In this document: in pieces, positions 26,863 to 40,800 of the stretch
Layout: each line of letters begins with the position of its first letter
Position numbering within the stretch: position 1 is the stretch's first letter
Assembly: GCA_037576195.1 (NCBI GenBank)
Contig: CM075101.1
Span: 10,168,001-10,232,000, forward strand
Direction of reading: 5' to 3'
DNA length: 64,000 bases
From: Phytoseiulus persimilis
Lineage: Eukaryota > Arthropoda > Arachnida > Mesostigmata > Phytoseiidae
The notes under the pieces: model-generated
The model's database searches: none
What the model saw: the letters and a program-made list of their open reading frames with translations, nothing else
Told to the model about the DNA's origin: nothing
Program-made: the position numbers and the translations under genes

Positions 26863-27208
26863 ATCTTTCTGGAAGGACTGGAGATTTCGTAAAATGAAGA
26901 AGGTCGCGAGTTTTGTGCTCAAGTTCTCGAATGGAGGTGTTATTCTATCCCATGGGTCTTTTCGCAGTATCTCGTTTCGATTCTGACAGGTTCCTCCTCA
27001 GAGTTCGAGCCTGGAAGCGAGAGCTGTTGAGGACAAACTCCCTGCCTCGCACTTCTCTACATAGTACTCGCTTCCAAGTGCGGAGAGGCGGGAGCGGCAG
27101 ACGAGAGGGAATCGAAAATCAAAATCATGTCCCCGACCTTTTCTCTAGAGAGAGAGATATCTCACACAAAGATTGGATACAGGAACAAGAACTACCCTGG
27201 AAATCCCG

Positions 27209-27472
27209 CGTATAACGGACCCCTCAGATAACGGACTCCCCGGATCACTTTCTTACGGGGGTCTTCGGGGATAATTCCCGACCATACTGATCTGACCATA
27301 CTTTTGGGGGATCTATGGAGGTGATTCCCGGATCGATCTGACCATGCTTTCGGGGGATTTATGATGTATTTCCCAGGGCTCCTCTGTTCCTCCAACGAAA
27401 CTCACTCGAGTTTTCTATCATAGCATGCAGGTCTGCAGCTGCAATTCCGTCATCTGAGGGGTCCGTTATACG
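27209..27472. mobile_element. Short TIR element (MITE-like), 264 bp
   Basis: The left end reads CGTATAACGGACCCCTCAGA and continues to 27235. The right end (27446-27472) is its reverse complement with one mismatch in 27 bases. The inside holds two copies of a roughly 45-bp unit in reverse orientation (CTGACCATAC... spacing 46). The ATAACGGAC-type ends resemble pogo/Tigger-like TIRs, which is only a resemblance. No transposase is present. A convincing target-site duplication was not identified, and a further partial end-like segment at 27800-27860 suggests a composite or nested insertion. Confidence 0.7.
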
Positions 27473-27555
27473 GAGGATTTCAGGGTGTTCGGGATAATGG
27501 TACTCTGGAGCAGCTTCCGTGGACTCCGAAGTTCATTCCCACGGACTCCGAGAAA

Positions 27556-27778
27556 TATGGTGAGGACCTTGGAATGGCCTCCGAGAACTTCGGGAAGTAT
27601 GGTCAGACCGACGCCGAAAGCTCCTTCACGAACCCCCAGAAATATGGTCGAGTCGAGCTCGGAGTCACCTCCATGGATCCTGAAGAGTATGGTCAGATCG
27701 ACCTTGGAATCACCCCCAAGGCCTTCGAAAAGTATGGCAAGATCGATCCCAAATGAACCTTCACGGACGCCCACAAAT
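27556..27778 (+). repeat. 45-bp minisatellite array, about five diverged units
   Basis: Units beginning TATGGTCAG or close variants start at 27556, 27598, 27643, 27688 and 27733, with another start at 27778: spacing is 42 once and exactly 45 four times. A typical unit runs TATGGTCAGATCGACCTTGG, then AATCACCCCCAAGGC and CTTCGAAAAG. The same unit, diverged, makes the arrays at 60.65-60.98 kb and inside the hAT MITE at 63.3-63.5 kb. Because 45 is divisible by three, open frames cross it, but these are not genes. Confidence 0.85.
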
Positions 27779-27872
27779 ATGATGATCATATCGACCTGAA
27801 TCTCGTTATCTGAGGGATAATTCAGCGAAATGAAGGGCCCGTGATCTGAGGGGTTTTAGGATACGCTTATAT

Positions 27873-30800
27873 GGCCTGTATTTCTTCCGCGGGAGACTTG
27901 AAGATCGAAGAACATCAACTTGGCTTTCCTTATGTTGCGGTCTCTTTCTGCCCACTGCAACAAATCCGTCCTGTAATCATTGGTAGCGACGTTCCAGCTA
28001 GACGGTCAGCACGGTCTCCATCACCCATGCAGATCTGTAGATCAACATCGATGCTTTGGCGAGGTTGAAGCATACTCGGTTTCTCAGATACCGTCAGCTG
28101 ATGCGCCCCAGTCGCTCACAGTGTACTTCGAGACTGGTGTAACGAACCTGCAAGAGTGCGTTCATTCGTTGCAATGCGGATGATACAATACAGCCGGTCG
28201 GTATCAGCCTGCGATCGACCCTGCTGAATGGAGCATGGAAGCCCGTCAGTATTCCGTCCGAGTGTGCAGGAAACCAGCATGGGACACCGGGATTACTCTT
28301 AGGAGTTCTTGCCATCGATGAAGTCATAGCGTCCTCGTTATTTCCCAATCTACCGCAGGTTTAAGGAGATACGACATCGCGTCGCAATACGGTCGGCAGC
28401 TGACGAGAAGACTTTTCCTCGGCAGAATCAGCACGAGCTTGAGTCCCGGACTTGCCAAACGAGATTCACCATATTCTGGATTCGGATTAAAACAACAAGG
28501 AGCCGCTGACCGAAACAGAGTCGGAATCATGCGCTATGGCTACCGTACCTTCACAGGAGCGCTTGCGGCAAGATGGTCTCTGGAGTCTTTCCGAATCGAA
28601 TTTCATAACCATTCACGGGGCTTCATTCAGTCCGAGTGCGACGAAATTCGGGGAAGTTTTTTTGCGCGAGCTTCGGTCGAACTTGCAGTGGGCAAACTCT
28701 CCGAAGGAGGCCGGGGCCAGCTGTTGATTTTTTTGTGGAGCAACTCACAAACGGGAGACCCCATGCTCCACAGAAGGAACTGTGAGGGCGGAGGAAGGGA
28801 AACTGACAACGAGGAAAAACACGAATGTGTTGGGAGGGCATGCTAGTGAGGATTTTCGGGACCGGGCGACGCGAATCCGGAAATACCATCTCGTCATGTT
28901 TTCTCAGGGAGCGTCTAGCTGTGGCTCGAAACAATCACTTCGTGCTTTCGTCGTAAGCCTCAATACGTCTCGATGATGAAGAGGATTCCTCCGATCTTGT
29001 GATCCCGTACGAGCCGAGACGATGAGGACCTACTCGGAGCTCCGTTCACCGAAAACGCGTGAATACGAGTTGACTGCGTGCTTGTTTCGCAAGACGACGG
29101 GAACAACTGGTGGACCGGGTGGCTTGTTGAGGCGGACTCGTCTGTCATGGTCGCTATCAGAGACTCTTCTAACTTCGGTGACAGTCGAACGGGGCTTTCG
29201 CTAATGCGGCGTGCCCTCGAGGAGCTGTTGGAGGCAGAAAGTAGTGGCGGTCGTAGCATCGAGAGCCAGGTATATCTGGAGAGGGAGCGGAGATGGTTGA
29301 ATGCAGTTGGCCGAGGCAGGGAGCATAAGAAGAAGGGCTCGAGATAGCCTGCCGACATAATTGAAGAGGAAAGTCGCAATCTTTTCGTGTGTTAGGCATT
29401 GCAGGAGAGTCGTTCTTCTCGGGGTCTGCAGACACAGACTGAAGCGTCGGCATTTGAGACGGACGCACAGAATGGGAGCCCGAGATAGCAACTATATGGA
29501 CTAGGGCTGGACGGGGACTCTTAGCGCTAATAGTCACCGCTCAGAAATCTGCACCCTTCTCCATGGAAAGTCCAGCAGTCGGGCATGAACGATCGCCTCA
29601 ATGAACTTTCTCCAATGAACGAAGAAGAATCGACTCACTCAGCATCCTCATCATCGACTGACTGAGTGAAACCACTCTGGGAGCTTGAGGCCCGGTCCGA
29701 TCAATTGAGCGAAGCGAGAATCAACTCAGCCCTGCAGAGCCTTCATGTGTGAGTTGAACTCCCATCAGCAGACACCATAAAGAAATGTCAATATTGACTC
29801 ACGTTAAGGACAAGCGTTCCGATTCGGCAGCCGCATGGTCTCTCGTTGTTCTCCTTCACACCGAGAGCAAGCCGTAAATCTTCTGCGAGGGGCCTGTCGT
29901 GATGGCGGATGATTTATCACGAGACAGGTCAAACGATTTCATCCGCACTCGTCTTGCCATCGGCGTTCCCCCAGAACGAGAATGCCCTCACCCTTTCTCT
30001 ATTTCTATTGAATGCGGATTTCGGAGACTGAGAAACAGCTGCGAAGAGGGAGTCTCGATCTGAGCCGTCCAATTGAAGCGGAACGTTCGGGACCGTGCTC
30101 GAAAGTCCTCTCGAATCACTGAGTTGGTTATATCATTGGTTTGTGCCCGGGTGCTTGAAAAGACGCTCGCCAACAGAATAAAATTTAATGTAAAATTGAT
30201 CGACGAAATGCTCGTATCGTCCGTGATTGCCACTCGTCAATAAATGTACAAATCGATCCCCACAGGAAAGTGAGAACGTTCATGGTCCTGTATATTGTAG
30301 ACCCGGACGCTCGATGGGCCGGTGCTGTCCGAAAATTTGGATCATGGAGTGAGCGTTTCCGAACGGACGTCAGCCCCTGCACACATGAAATCGTCATCAG
30401 ACTCCATCGACGGAGCTTCCTGATCCGGACAAGCCGATATGACTCGTAGGAGAGTCACGCCGTGTCAAGCAGGCTTTTTGAGGCAAGAGGAGCTGTTGTG
30501 CTGTTGTCTTCATGTGAGTCTCGACGCTTCTCCTTCGTCCGTAACCCTCAGCGGATGAAACGTCCTACTCGGAATAAAGAACGGTTCCGCCGGCCGTCAC
30601 GTAGTGGCCCCGTCGTGCCGACCCGAATGCTCTGAGGTCTCCTTCCGCTGGAACAATTAAAAATGCGAGCATTGAGATGATTTCGGTCTTTCTGAACGAT
30701 TTCGTCGGATTTCGTTTACCAAGTAGGCGACACCGTATTCGAATGAGGACTAGGCAGAGCGCGGTCCGCTTCACTCGACTCGCGTGGGGTTCGAATCACT

Positions 30801-32560
30801 TCCTCCGGAAGATGGAGGAGCCATGCGGACAACCAGAAGCGAGCCAGGTCTGGAAGCTTTGAGCTCAAAAAGTTCCGGTTCTGTTCGTCATCCGGGAGTT
30901 CGGATGGGCGGACATGACCAGGGGAACGGAGCATACCTACATCGGGGACTGTCTGCAAGCAGCTCCCTTTGAACCGTTGGCGGTTCGTTTGGTCCGCCGG
31001 GTCGACCGACCGGCTGCGGGCCGTCTTCTGTATTTGAAGTTTGTTAACGTAATGATGCTCTGGGTTCTCCTCTGGGATCTCCTCTGGGGAAACGGCATGG
31101 AGAGGCAACGAAGCTACTTCGCCCAGAGGGGAACTGGTCGAGAAATGAGGTGTTCATCGGGAAAACCGCCGGAAGAGAAGCCAGCCACCCAGTCACGGAC
31201 AAGATTTGAGGACGAGAGGAATTTTCCAGAGAGCCTCGCAGAAGTCGTCCTCTGCGTCCCGCTGCGGCCGAACATTACTCGGAAGCGACGTTTTCACTTC
31301 TCGATGTTCGGCTGCTTCTTTCGTCGAGGTTTGCGGAGACCTGTGTCGGCCTCCATTCAGGATGCGTGCGTGCTGGCGAGACGCCTCGCGCTCACGTTGC
31401 TCTAGGTCCAATGGTAGAACTGTTGCCGCGGAACCGGATTCCTCATCCATTCCATAGCGATAGACCTAGTTCTCGGTCGATGCATATCCAGGACTATATC
31501 GGATAATCGGGCATCATCCGGGAAAAGTTCAGTCTCAAATCTCAGGTGGGATCTCGAGGGAATCCGAGGTGTTCGAGTTTGAGGCCGAGAACCCCCTGAG
31601 GACGTTCGGCGAGGAGCGCGGATACTTGCCCAGGTTCTTCGGTTTTCAGAAACGATCAGAATCCAGTTCCCCCGGACGAAGGCTTGGTGTTTTCATTGAG
31701 AAAGACGGAGCACAAGCCAAACGATTTATCCTTGATGGACGGGTTTACGGCTTCCTTTTTGAGTTGCCAGGTCTTGGCTGGAATGGCTCTGAGCGGGTTC
31801 GCTGCGATGCGCACCTCGGTCGTTCCCTCCGAGTCGATTTCCCAGCGTTGCGTGGGCCATGCATCGAGGACAGAACGCGTGACCATCTTTCGACGCCCCT
31901 TCCATCGTGAGGAATAATGCCGCAGTTCCCGGTTTCTTGTGAGCTTGCCAGAGGCATCTCCAGAGAGGAGGAATCAGGCCGTTCCCAGGCGGGATACTGG
32001 TTACGTGTCCCGACCCGATACCAACTTGGAGGACCGAAACAGCGTTGGAACCCGCACGGGGCCTGCTCGAGGCCCGGACAAAGGCTCCAAGGCAAGCGAT
32101 TGATGTGCGCGTTTGACTGACAGCGGCGTAGACAGCCGGGCTTCATCGGGTTCGTTAGAATCGTCGACTCGCGATAACGCTGGATCCGACAGAACCCTTC
32201 GCTCCGTTTGAGGGATCGTCGCCAAGGGACCTCTCATGTCTACAGCGAACCCTCTCCTTTAGCCCACTGTGCAAGCTCAGCGGAAACAGCTGATTCGAGC
32301 ACAATCGAAGACTGCTCTCAAGAAACCATCGGTTCAAGAACCTAGGCCCCGCAGGCCGAGGAAATTTGTTGCACGAGTTAGCGACAGTCGGTCCGCTGTC
32401 GGAAGAGACTGTGAATCCTTTTGGCGCCATTTCGGTTCGTGGCGGGAAGCGCCAGCCATGAGCTTCCACTCGAGGAGTTTCCGCTGAGAGTCTGATAATA
32501 ATTGACAGAGTTTCAGAGCGCTGCTGAGCGCATAAGTATTTCAAAGTGATGAGAAGAACT
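27873..32560. other. Region with no firmly supported gene
   Basis: The minus-strand giant gene probably ends somewhere in its upper part: the frame at 32155-32300 encodes a charged tail to a stop and could be its last exon, but I could not connect it by phase. Several minus-strand frames (28094-28348, 29988-30233) look vaguely protein-like. The plus frame at 29078-29347 contains SQDDGNNWWTGW, which resembles a sialidase Asp-box by chance level only. I recognised nothing else. Confidence 0.4.
29988..30233 (-). other. Possible exon of an unknown secreted protein
   Basis: The frame carries INFTLNFILLASVFSSTRAQ, a good signal-peptide-like hydrophobic core with a plausible cleavage site, followed by about 50 ordinary residues. 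It ends close to a GG|GTGAGG donor. It begins with GTG rather than ATG in this frame, so an upstream exon would be needed. No family recognised. Confidence 0.25.
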
Positions 32561-32563
32561 TAC

Positions 32564-34835
32564 TTTCAAAGTTGAAGTCGCCCACGATGTGCATCCGCTC
32601 TTGGAGAGTGTCGAGCTGAACGACGTGAAGTGTTGGACTTGCTGAGAGCATCAGCAGGCTGCGGCGGTCACTGACGCGAACGACATCGACTCGTTTGATG
32701 GAGCCCTCGATGAGCAGTCTCTGAACTTGCTCCACTTGCCCGCGTTCGTCGACCCTGTTCATAGAAAGTTGGTTTGGTTCTGCGAAACTCGGAGCAGAGT
32801 GCGAAGTTGCGACAAATTGAGGAAGTGGCGGGGCCCGAGGAAGACGATCACCTCCCGAGTTTCCGAACGAAAGGGCGTTCTGTCTGAACAGGATCAACTG
32901 CGATAGTCCCGGCTCCGAACAGCGAGCGGAGGAATACGCTCCCCGCATCGTGAGCGCGCTGAAGGAAAGCAACTCAGGCCACGACTTCGGCGGAGCCGGG
33001 AAGGACCGCACGGCTCGTGGAGACATGTGCAGAGCATGGAATTTCCGAGCGGGAGACAGGACGACTCTGTTTCGGTCGTCTAATGAAAAGGGAAAATTCT
33101 TCGAGCGGAGAGGAAATCGCTCCGGGCCGTAATGAATCGCATCCTATTCCGTTGTGCGATAATGCTGTGAATACCAGAACAGCTGCAACGCTCGTGTCTA
33201 CATACGTCGATTCCTGATCTGTTACTCAGTAACGATCCGCCCCTCACCCGCCGGGGCAGCCGTCCGAATATTTTACAGTCTGCGCTCAGGCATTCACGTT
33301 CGAAGCTGATTGAATGCTGAGCTGAGATTCTCGGAGCCAGCGGCCATCTTGGATCCGACGTCACGGTCGGTTCGCTATCGAGGCAGCGGGTCCACGAAAG
33401 TGGTCTTTCGATCAACACGAGTCAGGGAGGAAGATTTGTTGCGTTGGTACGGTCGAGGCGCTTCCTCTCTCCATCTCATCCGTCGCTAGCCTCAATACTT
33501 ACAAGATTACCATAACCCAATAAAGTAGCTAGTCGGCTTAACGCGTTCCTTGACCACTAGAGTAAATTGTCCGTTCTCTTCCGTCCGGAACGGGAGTCGT
33601 CAGTTTCGTTGCCCGGAGCTCCGCGTCAATCAGGAGGGAACGGCGTCAGCACACTCAGATACAACTCGAGGCCGTGGACCCGCTATCGCCTTGACCTCAC
33701 TCTCCACCAATCATTGAATCCTTCAAGTCAAGCGGAAGCACTCGGTGAGATCCGGGACTCGGAGGGCGCGGGCCAGACCCCGCGCGCTCGGGGATCCCGC
33801 CGCGGGGAGAGAACCCTTATCTCAGCGAAGCAGCTGCTCAGATCGCAACAGTTGCTGCCAATAAACGCTGAAGATCAGGCTGGAAACGCACGTTGCTCGA
33901 GATAACCTGCAACTGATTCAGCGCTTGTTCGGAGCCCCGGGCGAACGCACGCCGCTCGGAGCCGTCGTCTGAGGCAAATGCAAGCGTTTGTCGAAACCCA
34001 CAATCTCACACTTGTATGTGCAAAAGGAAAACGGCGCCTAAAAACGTGACTCCCAGAATGAGCGAAAACTAAAAGCGGCGCACAATAGAATGCTGGCAAG
34101 CGCACCGTCGGCCGCGCGGCGCACCGCAGGCGACCGTGGTCACAGGAGAACCCTGTTCTCGTGAGACGAGTGATTTGCCTGATTTCGGCCAGCCGTCTGT
34201 CGATTGAAACCACGTCAGCCCCGTCCCCGAACGAGAGCGAAAACTCGCGGAGAAATTGGAAGAATGTTTCCGATGACTTCTGCGGGTGTGCTTTCCTCGA
34301 AAGGCGTTCAATGTCGATGGTTCCTGCTCATTTCTTCCTCCCAACGAACGGTTCTCGGCACGCTTTGCCAGAGGGAACGCGCCTCAACGGCGTGGCCTTC
34401 GAACGCTCACTTCGGTCCTACGGGCAAGAAGCGCCAAACGTGCGGTGTCAAGCTCAAGCAGGGCACGTGCCTCATTCAGGAGGGAGCGAAAATATCTCGC
34501 GAGGGTTGCGACCACGCGCTCACGTTTTTATCGACTCACAACGGCTTCATGGTTCGTCGTTTCTTCTTCCGCTCCAGCCCGGGCGCGGACAGAATTCGAC
34601 CGCCCCAAATCACCGCCGGTAGCGGGAGGGGGCGGGGGGCTGGAGTCGAGGGCGAGTCTTTGACTGTCACCAACCAGTTGGACCCTCGCTCGTTCCAGAC
34701 GAACGAAGTATCGCGATGGAGCATCGGTCCGAGAGGGGCACCTCCCAGGGACATTCTCGTGTGCATGAGTTCCATTGTTGACACAATCATGTCCGGACAG
34801 ACGACGACAGAGGCAACGGAGAGGTCAACCGCCAC
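32564..34835 (-). CDS. Giant gene exons: distal EAR-like blades
   Basis: The frame 34536-34835 contains DTSFVWNERGSNWLVTVKDS and then AVIWGG, a good blade, but its borders are not resolved. Exon 32564-32754 (acceptor ATGAACAG, donor GAAA|GTAAGT, phases 2 to 1) encodes LLMLSASPTLHVVQLDTLQE and is blade-like. Its strong donor means at least one more coding exon lies below 32564; the frame ending near 32155 is a candidate for the C-terminus. Confidence 0.55.
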
Positions 34836-37800
34836 CAGACTCGCGCTGCGCCACGATTGACCCTGTGCTGCCCCCGGTCTGCTTTCGTTCCTTCTCCCAT
34901 CTGAGTTCCGCGTCGTCGCGTCTTCCGGATAACCGAGACGATAATTGACGTGGAATAGTTCACCAGAATTTCAAATTTTCGGGGAAAAGCTCCCGACCGG
35001 TAGCGGGCAGTCATAAACGATGATAATTAATATGTATGAGCCTCCGAGGTGATTATAGCTAGCGGCGGGAACCTCCCTCTGGCAGCGTTCGACCCGGAAT
35101 TCAGCGCGAATTCGTGATGAGACAATCACGTGATTGAATTCCTGAGGTGCGCGGCTCCAAGGCCGACTTCCGTCCGCCCGACCGCTCGTTCACTCGCTCG
35201 CTTAGATAGGGTTATTTTCGGCGGACTAATCAGCTCGCTTCTCGGGTGGCGTCGCCAAGACGCGCTGGGCCCCGCTCGCTCCTTTCTGGATCTCTGTTCT
35301 TCGTCCATCGCCCTCCCGCCAGGTAAATATAGTCGTCAAGCCTCATGCTATCAACAATGCCAGACGCCACGAACGAGCGCTACGAGATACTCCACTCGCC
35401 AACATGGCGTGATGCCTGCGAGAAAAAACCCTCGGAAAGTAACAGCCAGGTTCCCGCTCCGTCTTCTCGCCACGGGCTCGAGTTCTACTCATCCACCCCG
35501 TTGACAGCATATTCCAGGAGCAAACATCCTCTCGTGGAGCGGCGCCTACGCCGTACCCGCCTCCTGGCTGAGGAGGAATGCCTCGCTCGCACGAGAATCC
35601 TCGTAGGTTTTCGTAGAGTACGATCCGCAGAACAAGCAACGTGACGGCTGACAGATCGCGCTGGGAACGCCGCCGCTGAACTTCGTCGTTCGACTCCGCG
35701 ACGCTCCAGCTCATTTTCGGCCGGTCCATATTCATGATCTCGTCGAGCAGGGAGCGAGCGGTGGTGCCGGTATCCTCCGCTGCTCACCCTCACTTCTTTG
35801 CGTCCGTTCGCGGATGTTAGCTCATCGCCAAACGACAATAACGGTCGCGGATCGAAACTCAAGTCGGCAGGAACGGAGCGATGAGGGTAGCCCTCTCCCA
35901 GAAGATCCAGAATCAACTGCAGACGGGCAGGAACAGGGAGAAATAGCGTATCGGCGGGAGGGGAGGAGCGGGAAAAGTTGCTCGTAGCGAGGAGGAACCA
36001 GCGGGAGAGGATCCGACGTTGTCGAGCTCGAACACGGGGTCGGCTCGGGAAATCCGAACCTTTTTGCCCTTCGATGGATAAGCAGTCGGGAGCAGGCCAC
36101 GTAAACGAACATGAGATTCGAGCTCGACGTAACTCCTCTGCGATATCGTCCGGCGAAATACTACTGCGGTGCTGCTAATGAGTTTCACACTTGAGTGTAA
36201 CGAACCTGAGCATCACGAGGGGCAGTGTCTGCCGCTTCTGGGTCGCAATCACGAGACACTTGTTCTCGAGTGGAACGATTGCAACTTGCGAAGCCTCTAT
36301 CGGGAATCGCCCCAAGCTGTTCCAGGGCTCCAGGGAGTACAGCGCCAGACCTCGATCCTGTCAAGGGATAAATGCGCGGTGAAGCTCCCACCGAGTCCTC
36401 AACATCGTAATGGAGTTCAACTTCGAGGAGGGTCAAATCACCTCTATGATGGCAGCGAGCGTGACCCCGGCGCAGCGCTGGATGTCCAGGGATCCGGTGG
36501 CGGCGGCGGCGGCGGAACTCGACTCGGTTGATTCCGCTTTCACGGGAGGTGAATGCAGCGCGTCCCATTTCCCAAGCCGATCGACACAGGTCCAACGGAC
36601 GCCGACTTGGCCGCTGAGCACCAAGCACATCCGGTTTCCGAGAAGGACGGTTGCGGCTGAGTCCGCCGTCACCCTGTAAGAATTCGAGGTTAATCCCGGA
36701 CCTCGACCAGAATCATCACCTCCGGAGCTCCTGACCCTCATCGTTCCCCGGTGCGGATCCACGACACGGTTTTCGACCACCTTGCTCCCGGAGAGGACGA
36801 ACCGCGACTGTTTGTGGTGCTCGCTCAGAGCCGAAACATCCACTGGTGACGAACACCAGCTGTTTCCGAGCGCGGATATCCGCTCTGATAGGAAGGCCCC
36901 AGTTTCGAGTCCCGAGAAGGCAGGGGCTGAGCTCCGCGCAGGACACGAAAAATTCTCTTCGATTTTCGATTTCCGGGATCGACGCGGCTAGATGAATCAC
37001 AGCCCGACGGCAATTCTTCCCTCAGTGATCCCCAATTGAAGACGATCTTGCCGGTCGAACTGAGCGATTCGGTGGCCCCCTTGGGGCGCGAAGCGAGGGG
37101 ACCAGAAAGGAGCAGGGGAGGAACAGACTGGAGGATCAGGTCCCTCGAGTTGATTAGGTTCTGCCTCTCTCTCCCCATCCGAAGCGTGACTGCCACCCTC
37201 TTTCCAGGTGAGCTCCTCACGGAGGTTTTTGGGGAAAGAAAACGTCCAGGGGAGCTGTTGGGGGTAGCAGCCGGATGCAAATTCACCTCATATGCAACTC
37301 CGGTCTCAGGGTTCGGCTGCCTCGATCCAGTTTCAACACGGATACGTCTCCTTGCTCGGGACACCTCTCCGGCGACTTCGGACAAGCTGACCTCGAATTC
37401 GGCGAGAGGGCAACCAAGAAAATATGACCAGCGAACTCCGTTGCCAACACCATCTCAATCCCAGCGCCCACAGATTGGTCCTGCAAGGCATTTATGAGGC
37501 TGTCAGTAAAGAAGGAACTTCGTCCGTACACGAGTCCCGCGATTTCCGTACTGAGTCCTGGCGTGGAGGTTTCTCCGGAGCCATCCAGGAATGATTCCGC
37601 TCGAGGCGGGAGCGGCCAGCAGCGTAGGCTCACAAAAATTGATTCGCTGCGACTGTCCGAGACCAGAGAGTCGCCGCAGAGGAACAAGGCAAATTTCCGA
37701 ATCCCAGCTCAGTATTCTTCCGGATCGCTTTTCCAGACCAGTGATCCACTGCGGCGTGAGCGGGATGAACGAATTGGAGCCAACCTTCGAGCTCAAGTTC

Positions 37801-40800
37801 AAGTTTCTCACCAGCGTTAAAGGTCCGCGGTGTTGAGGACCGACGATCCCCAAACGGCCGTTTCCGCCGCTGGCAGGATGGTTTTCAACGGCGAAAAACC
37901 AGTCTCCGTCAGAAGACGCTTGGTGAGCCCAGATGAGATGCTCCGACTCCGGACTCGAGAGGATCTCCGCGTAAAAATACGGCAGACCCGGATCTGGAAA
38001 TGTGGGGGACATCGGCCATCAGACAAGTTGAGCCTCCTTCTTTCAGTGAGCTTATTCAAAGCACCGATTGTGGAATCCCAATCCGAAGAGAGCTATTCTT
38101 GAAAGGAGAACTTTGGTTCTGAAGTTTGATTTCCGTGAGGGTATGAGCGAAGCAGAGAAAGGCTCGAGTCGTCCATAGCCATGCTTCTCGAACTCTTCGT
38201 CCCTAGGCGCTCATTGTTTTCCACGAAGGGCTGCGCCGATTTCCGGTTTTCCAAAATTATGCGTCTTCAACATAAATACCTAACGCAGTCGGGAAACGAC
38301 GCAGAGGGTTGGAAACATGAAACTTGTTCCTTGTCTTGGGTTGCATACAGGCCAACCATTACCGGAAACTGGGGTAAACGAAGGCAGAGACGAAACTATC
38401 TTCGGCTCCCGAGAAACCTTCGCATGGGAAGGAAAACTTTTCTGACCCGCTGCCACGGCCCCATTTCGAAAAGCATTGCTAAGTGGGTCTCCTGATCCGA
38501 CCAAGAGTTGTGGCTTCGGAATACCTTTCAGTTGTACATCGCGCTCGAGGAGCTTCAACGCCGCTATAGAAGTATCCAGAGCCCGACTCAGGTCCGAAGC
38601 GCGTCGAGAAAGGTTTCTGGCCGTGTCAACTATCGGGGCATCGGTCGTCACCAAAGAACGCACCGATCTCGCGTTGAGCGGCGCTTTCAGCGATACAGGT
38701 CCGTACACAACATTGTCTCTGTTTTTCCGAAGAGCACTGGAACAAAAGGCACTCGCTTGAATCGTCAGCCTTGAAGGAACGTGATTGGGACGGCGGAGGG
38801 GAGGGGGGGAAGTAATCGGTTTGGGAAAAAGCCGGGACCGAACGCCGCCCTGTTGAAGAACTCTCGGAAATTCAGGAACGCGCGAAAGCAAGTCGAAGGA
38901 ATGCGGGCATCGCCGTTAGGTTGCGACAAGCGCTCTGAGATTCGTTTTCACCGACTTTTTCATGAGACCGCTGAAAGTCCTCGCCCGAACTCCGTCCATA
39001 TCGAGTTTGATGTCGCGGCTGTTCAACCTCTTGACGACAGCAGTTCCCGACACCACTGCTTCGCCTCTAATCGTTTGCGGGAGGGTTTTCAGGAGCGCGT
39101 GATGCGGATCTACTGGTACCCCGTTGATATTCCCTGCGGGAAGAGAGAAGCGAGGCCGTTACGGAGGTCATTCCTCTGGCGGGCGAGAGGCGTCTCTTCC
39201 CTCATGAGGAACTTTTCCGCCATTTATCTGCTACAACAACGCTCAGTATGCGGACGGCGTTTTTAGTGATTGATGGCAATCAAACGATTCACACGCACCG
39301 ATCACCTCCAGCTGGTTAGCCCGGAGTAGCGGTAGCGTCTCGTTCTCAGCACCGATTCGTAGTCGACTCGCGTCGATATCGTAAATGCGGCCAGCCGGGA
39401 ACGTCGAAGAGCTCGAGCCCAAAAAGCGGTGCACGGGTGAATCGGATATGTGCAGCTTCTCGTTATGGACGTTGACGATTCGCAGGTTATCCGCCTGGAA
39501 AGTAGCAGTCGTCGTTCGGTCCCGAGAGAACGATGTTTCACTCGGAAACTAGTCGGGAAGCGACGAGTGCCGAGAACGAGCAGCTCGTGGTCATCTCACC
39601 TCAAGAGCGGGTAGATCGATGACGCTGTCCCGAGCTGAGAACACATCGTTCGGTATCGATAGTCCATTCAATTTGCCTGAAACGAGAGAATGTTTGAGGA
39701 GTGGAAGCGAGCCGGGCCGGAACTCCACAGCGTCTGACTCCGAGGACGCTCCTAAAGAATTTCCTCGGTGGCCTCAACTTTCGCGGCTCTCACCTCTCAA
39801 AGTCACGGGCCCGTTAAACACGACTTCGTCGACTTTGATCTGCGTGCTGATACGCTGAGGTTTATTCGAGTTCAGAGAGAACTCGAGGTGCGCGGCGAGG
39901 TTCCGACCGTTAATCCGGTCGCACATCAATTGAGTCGAATGCGTTTCGCCGTCGAGAGTCAGCTCGGAGTTTTGTGTCAGCGATGGAAGGCTTCCAGGAA
40001 AGCTCTTAGACACGTAGTCCCTCAAACGCCAGCTGGGAACGCCGTTGAGAGACGGCGTCTTTACAGGCTGGAACAACAACCTATATTAGAATAACGATGT
40101 TTAATATCACCACCGGCCTAGAAGCACCGTCAGGAGGACAACGCCCGACAGCGAGAGTCACTTCAAACGATGTTGAGACCCTTTCTTGCGATAGCCTCGT
40201 CCGGCCGTGCGGATGTCACGAACCCAGAGGAGTTGCATGGCAACCCAGGGTCGGAACTCCTCGCAGCGAGGGGACCCTGAGATTCTCCACAACCGTCTCA
40301 GTGCTAACGCGGATCCGGGACCCGCTCCTCAACGCATGTTCAACAAGAATATGAAATCATGAACTCCTGTCGAGTCTCAGGACAGCGATAGCTGCGTCCG
40401 GACGAGGAGCTTTTCGAGATCCTTGCCTCGCTGAAATGGAGGTTCTTTCGGAAGTGTTGCTTCATGACGCAAACGAAGCCCCGTCGGCACAGGTTCCCGC
40501 CGCTCCTCACGAGAGTGGATAACATCGAACCTGATCCATTTGGCAGATACGAGGCGAAATCGATGCGCACACGCGCATCCCGGTAGGTAGGCGTTCCCGG
40601 AGCGAATCAAATAACGCAACTGGAGATCGGCTCCCGCTAAAATTCTCCGTCACTGCACTGTTGCCATCATGACATCTGAATCTAGTGGATGATGGTTGTT
40701 TTCAACGTCGAGTACCACCCGGACACCCCGAGCTCCTTCCATTTCCGAAATTCGATTCCATTACTTGCTCCCTGTGTCTACGACGCAGCAACCCCAATTC

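Noticed and set aside
29078..29347. Plus-strand SQDDGNNWWTGW as a sialidase Asp-box protein
   Set aside because: Only one box-like motif, no further blades, and the surrounding frame is not protein-like.
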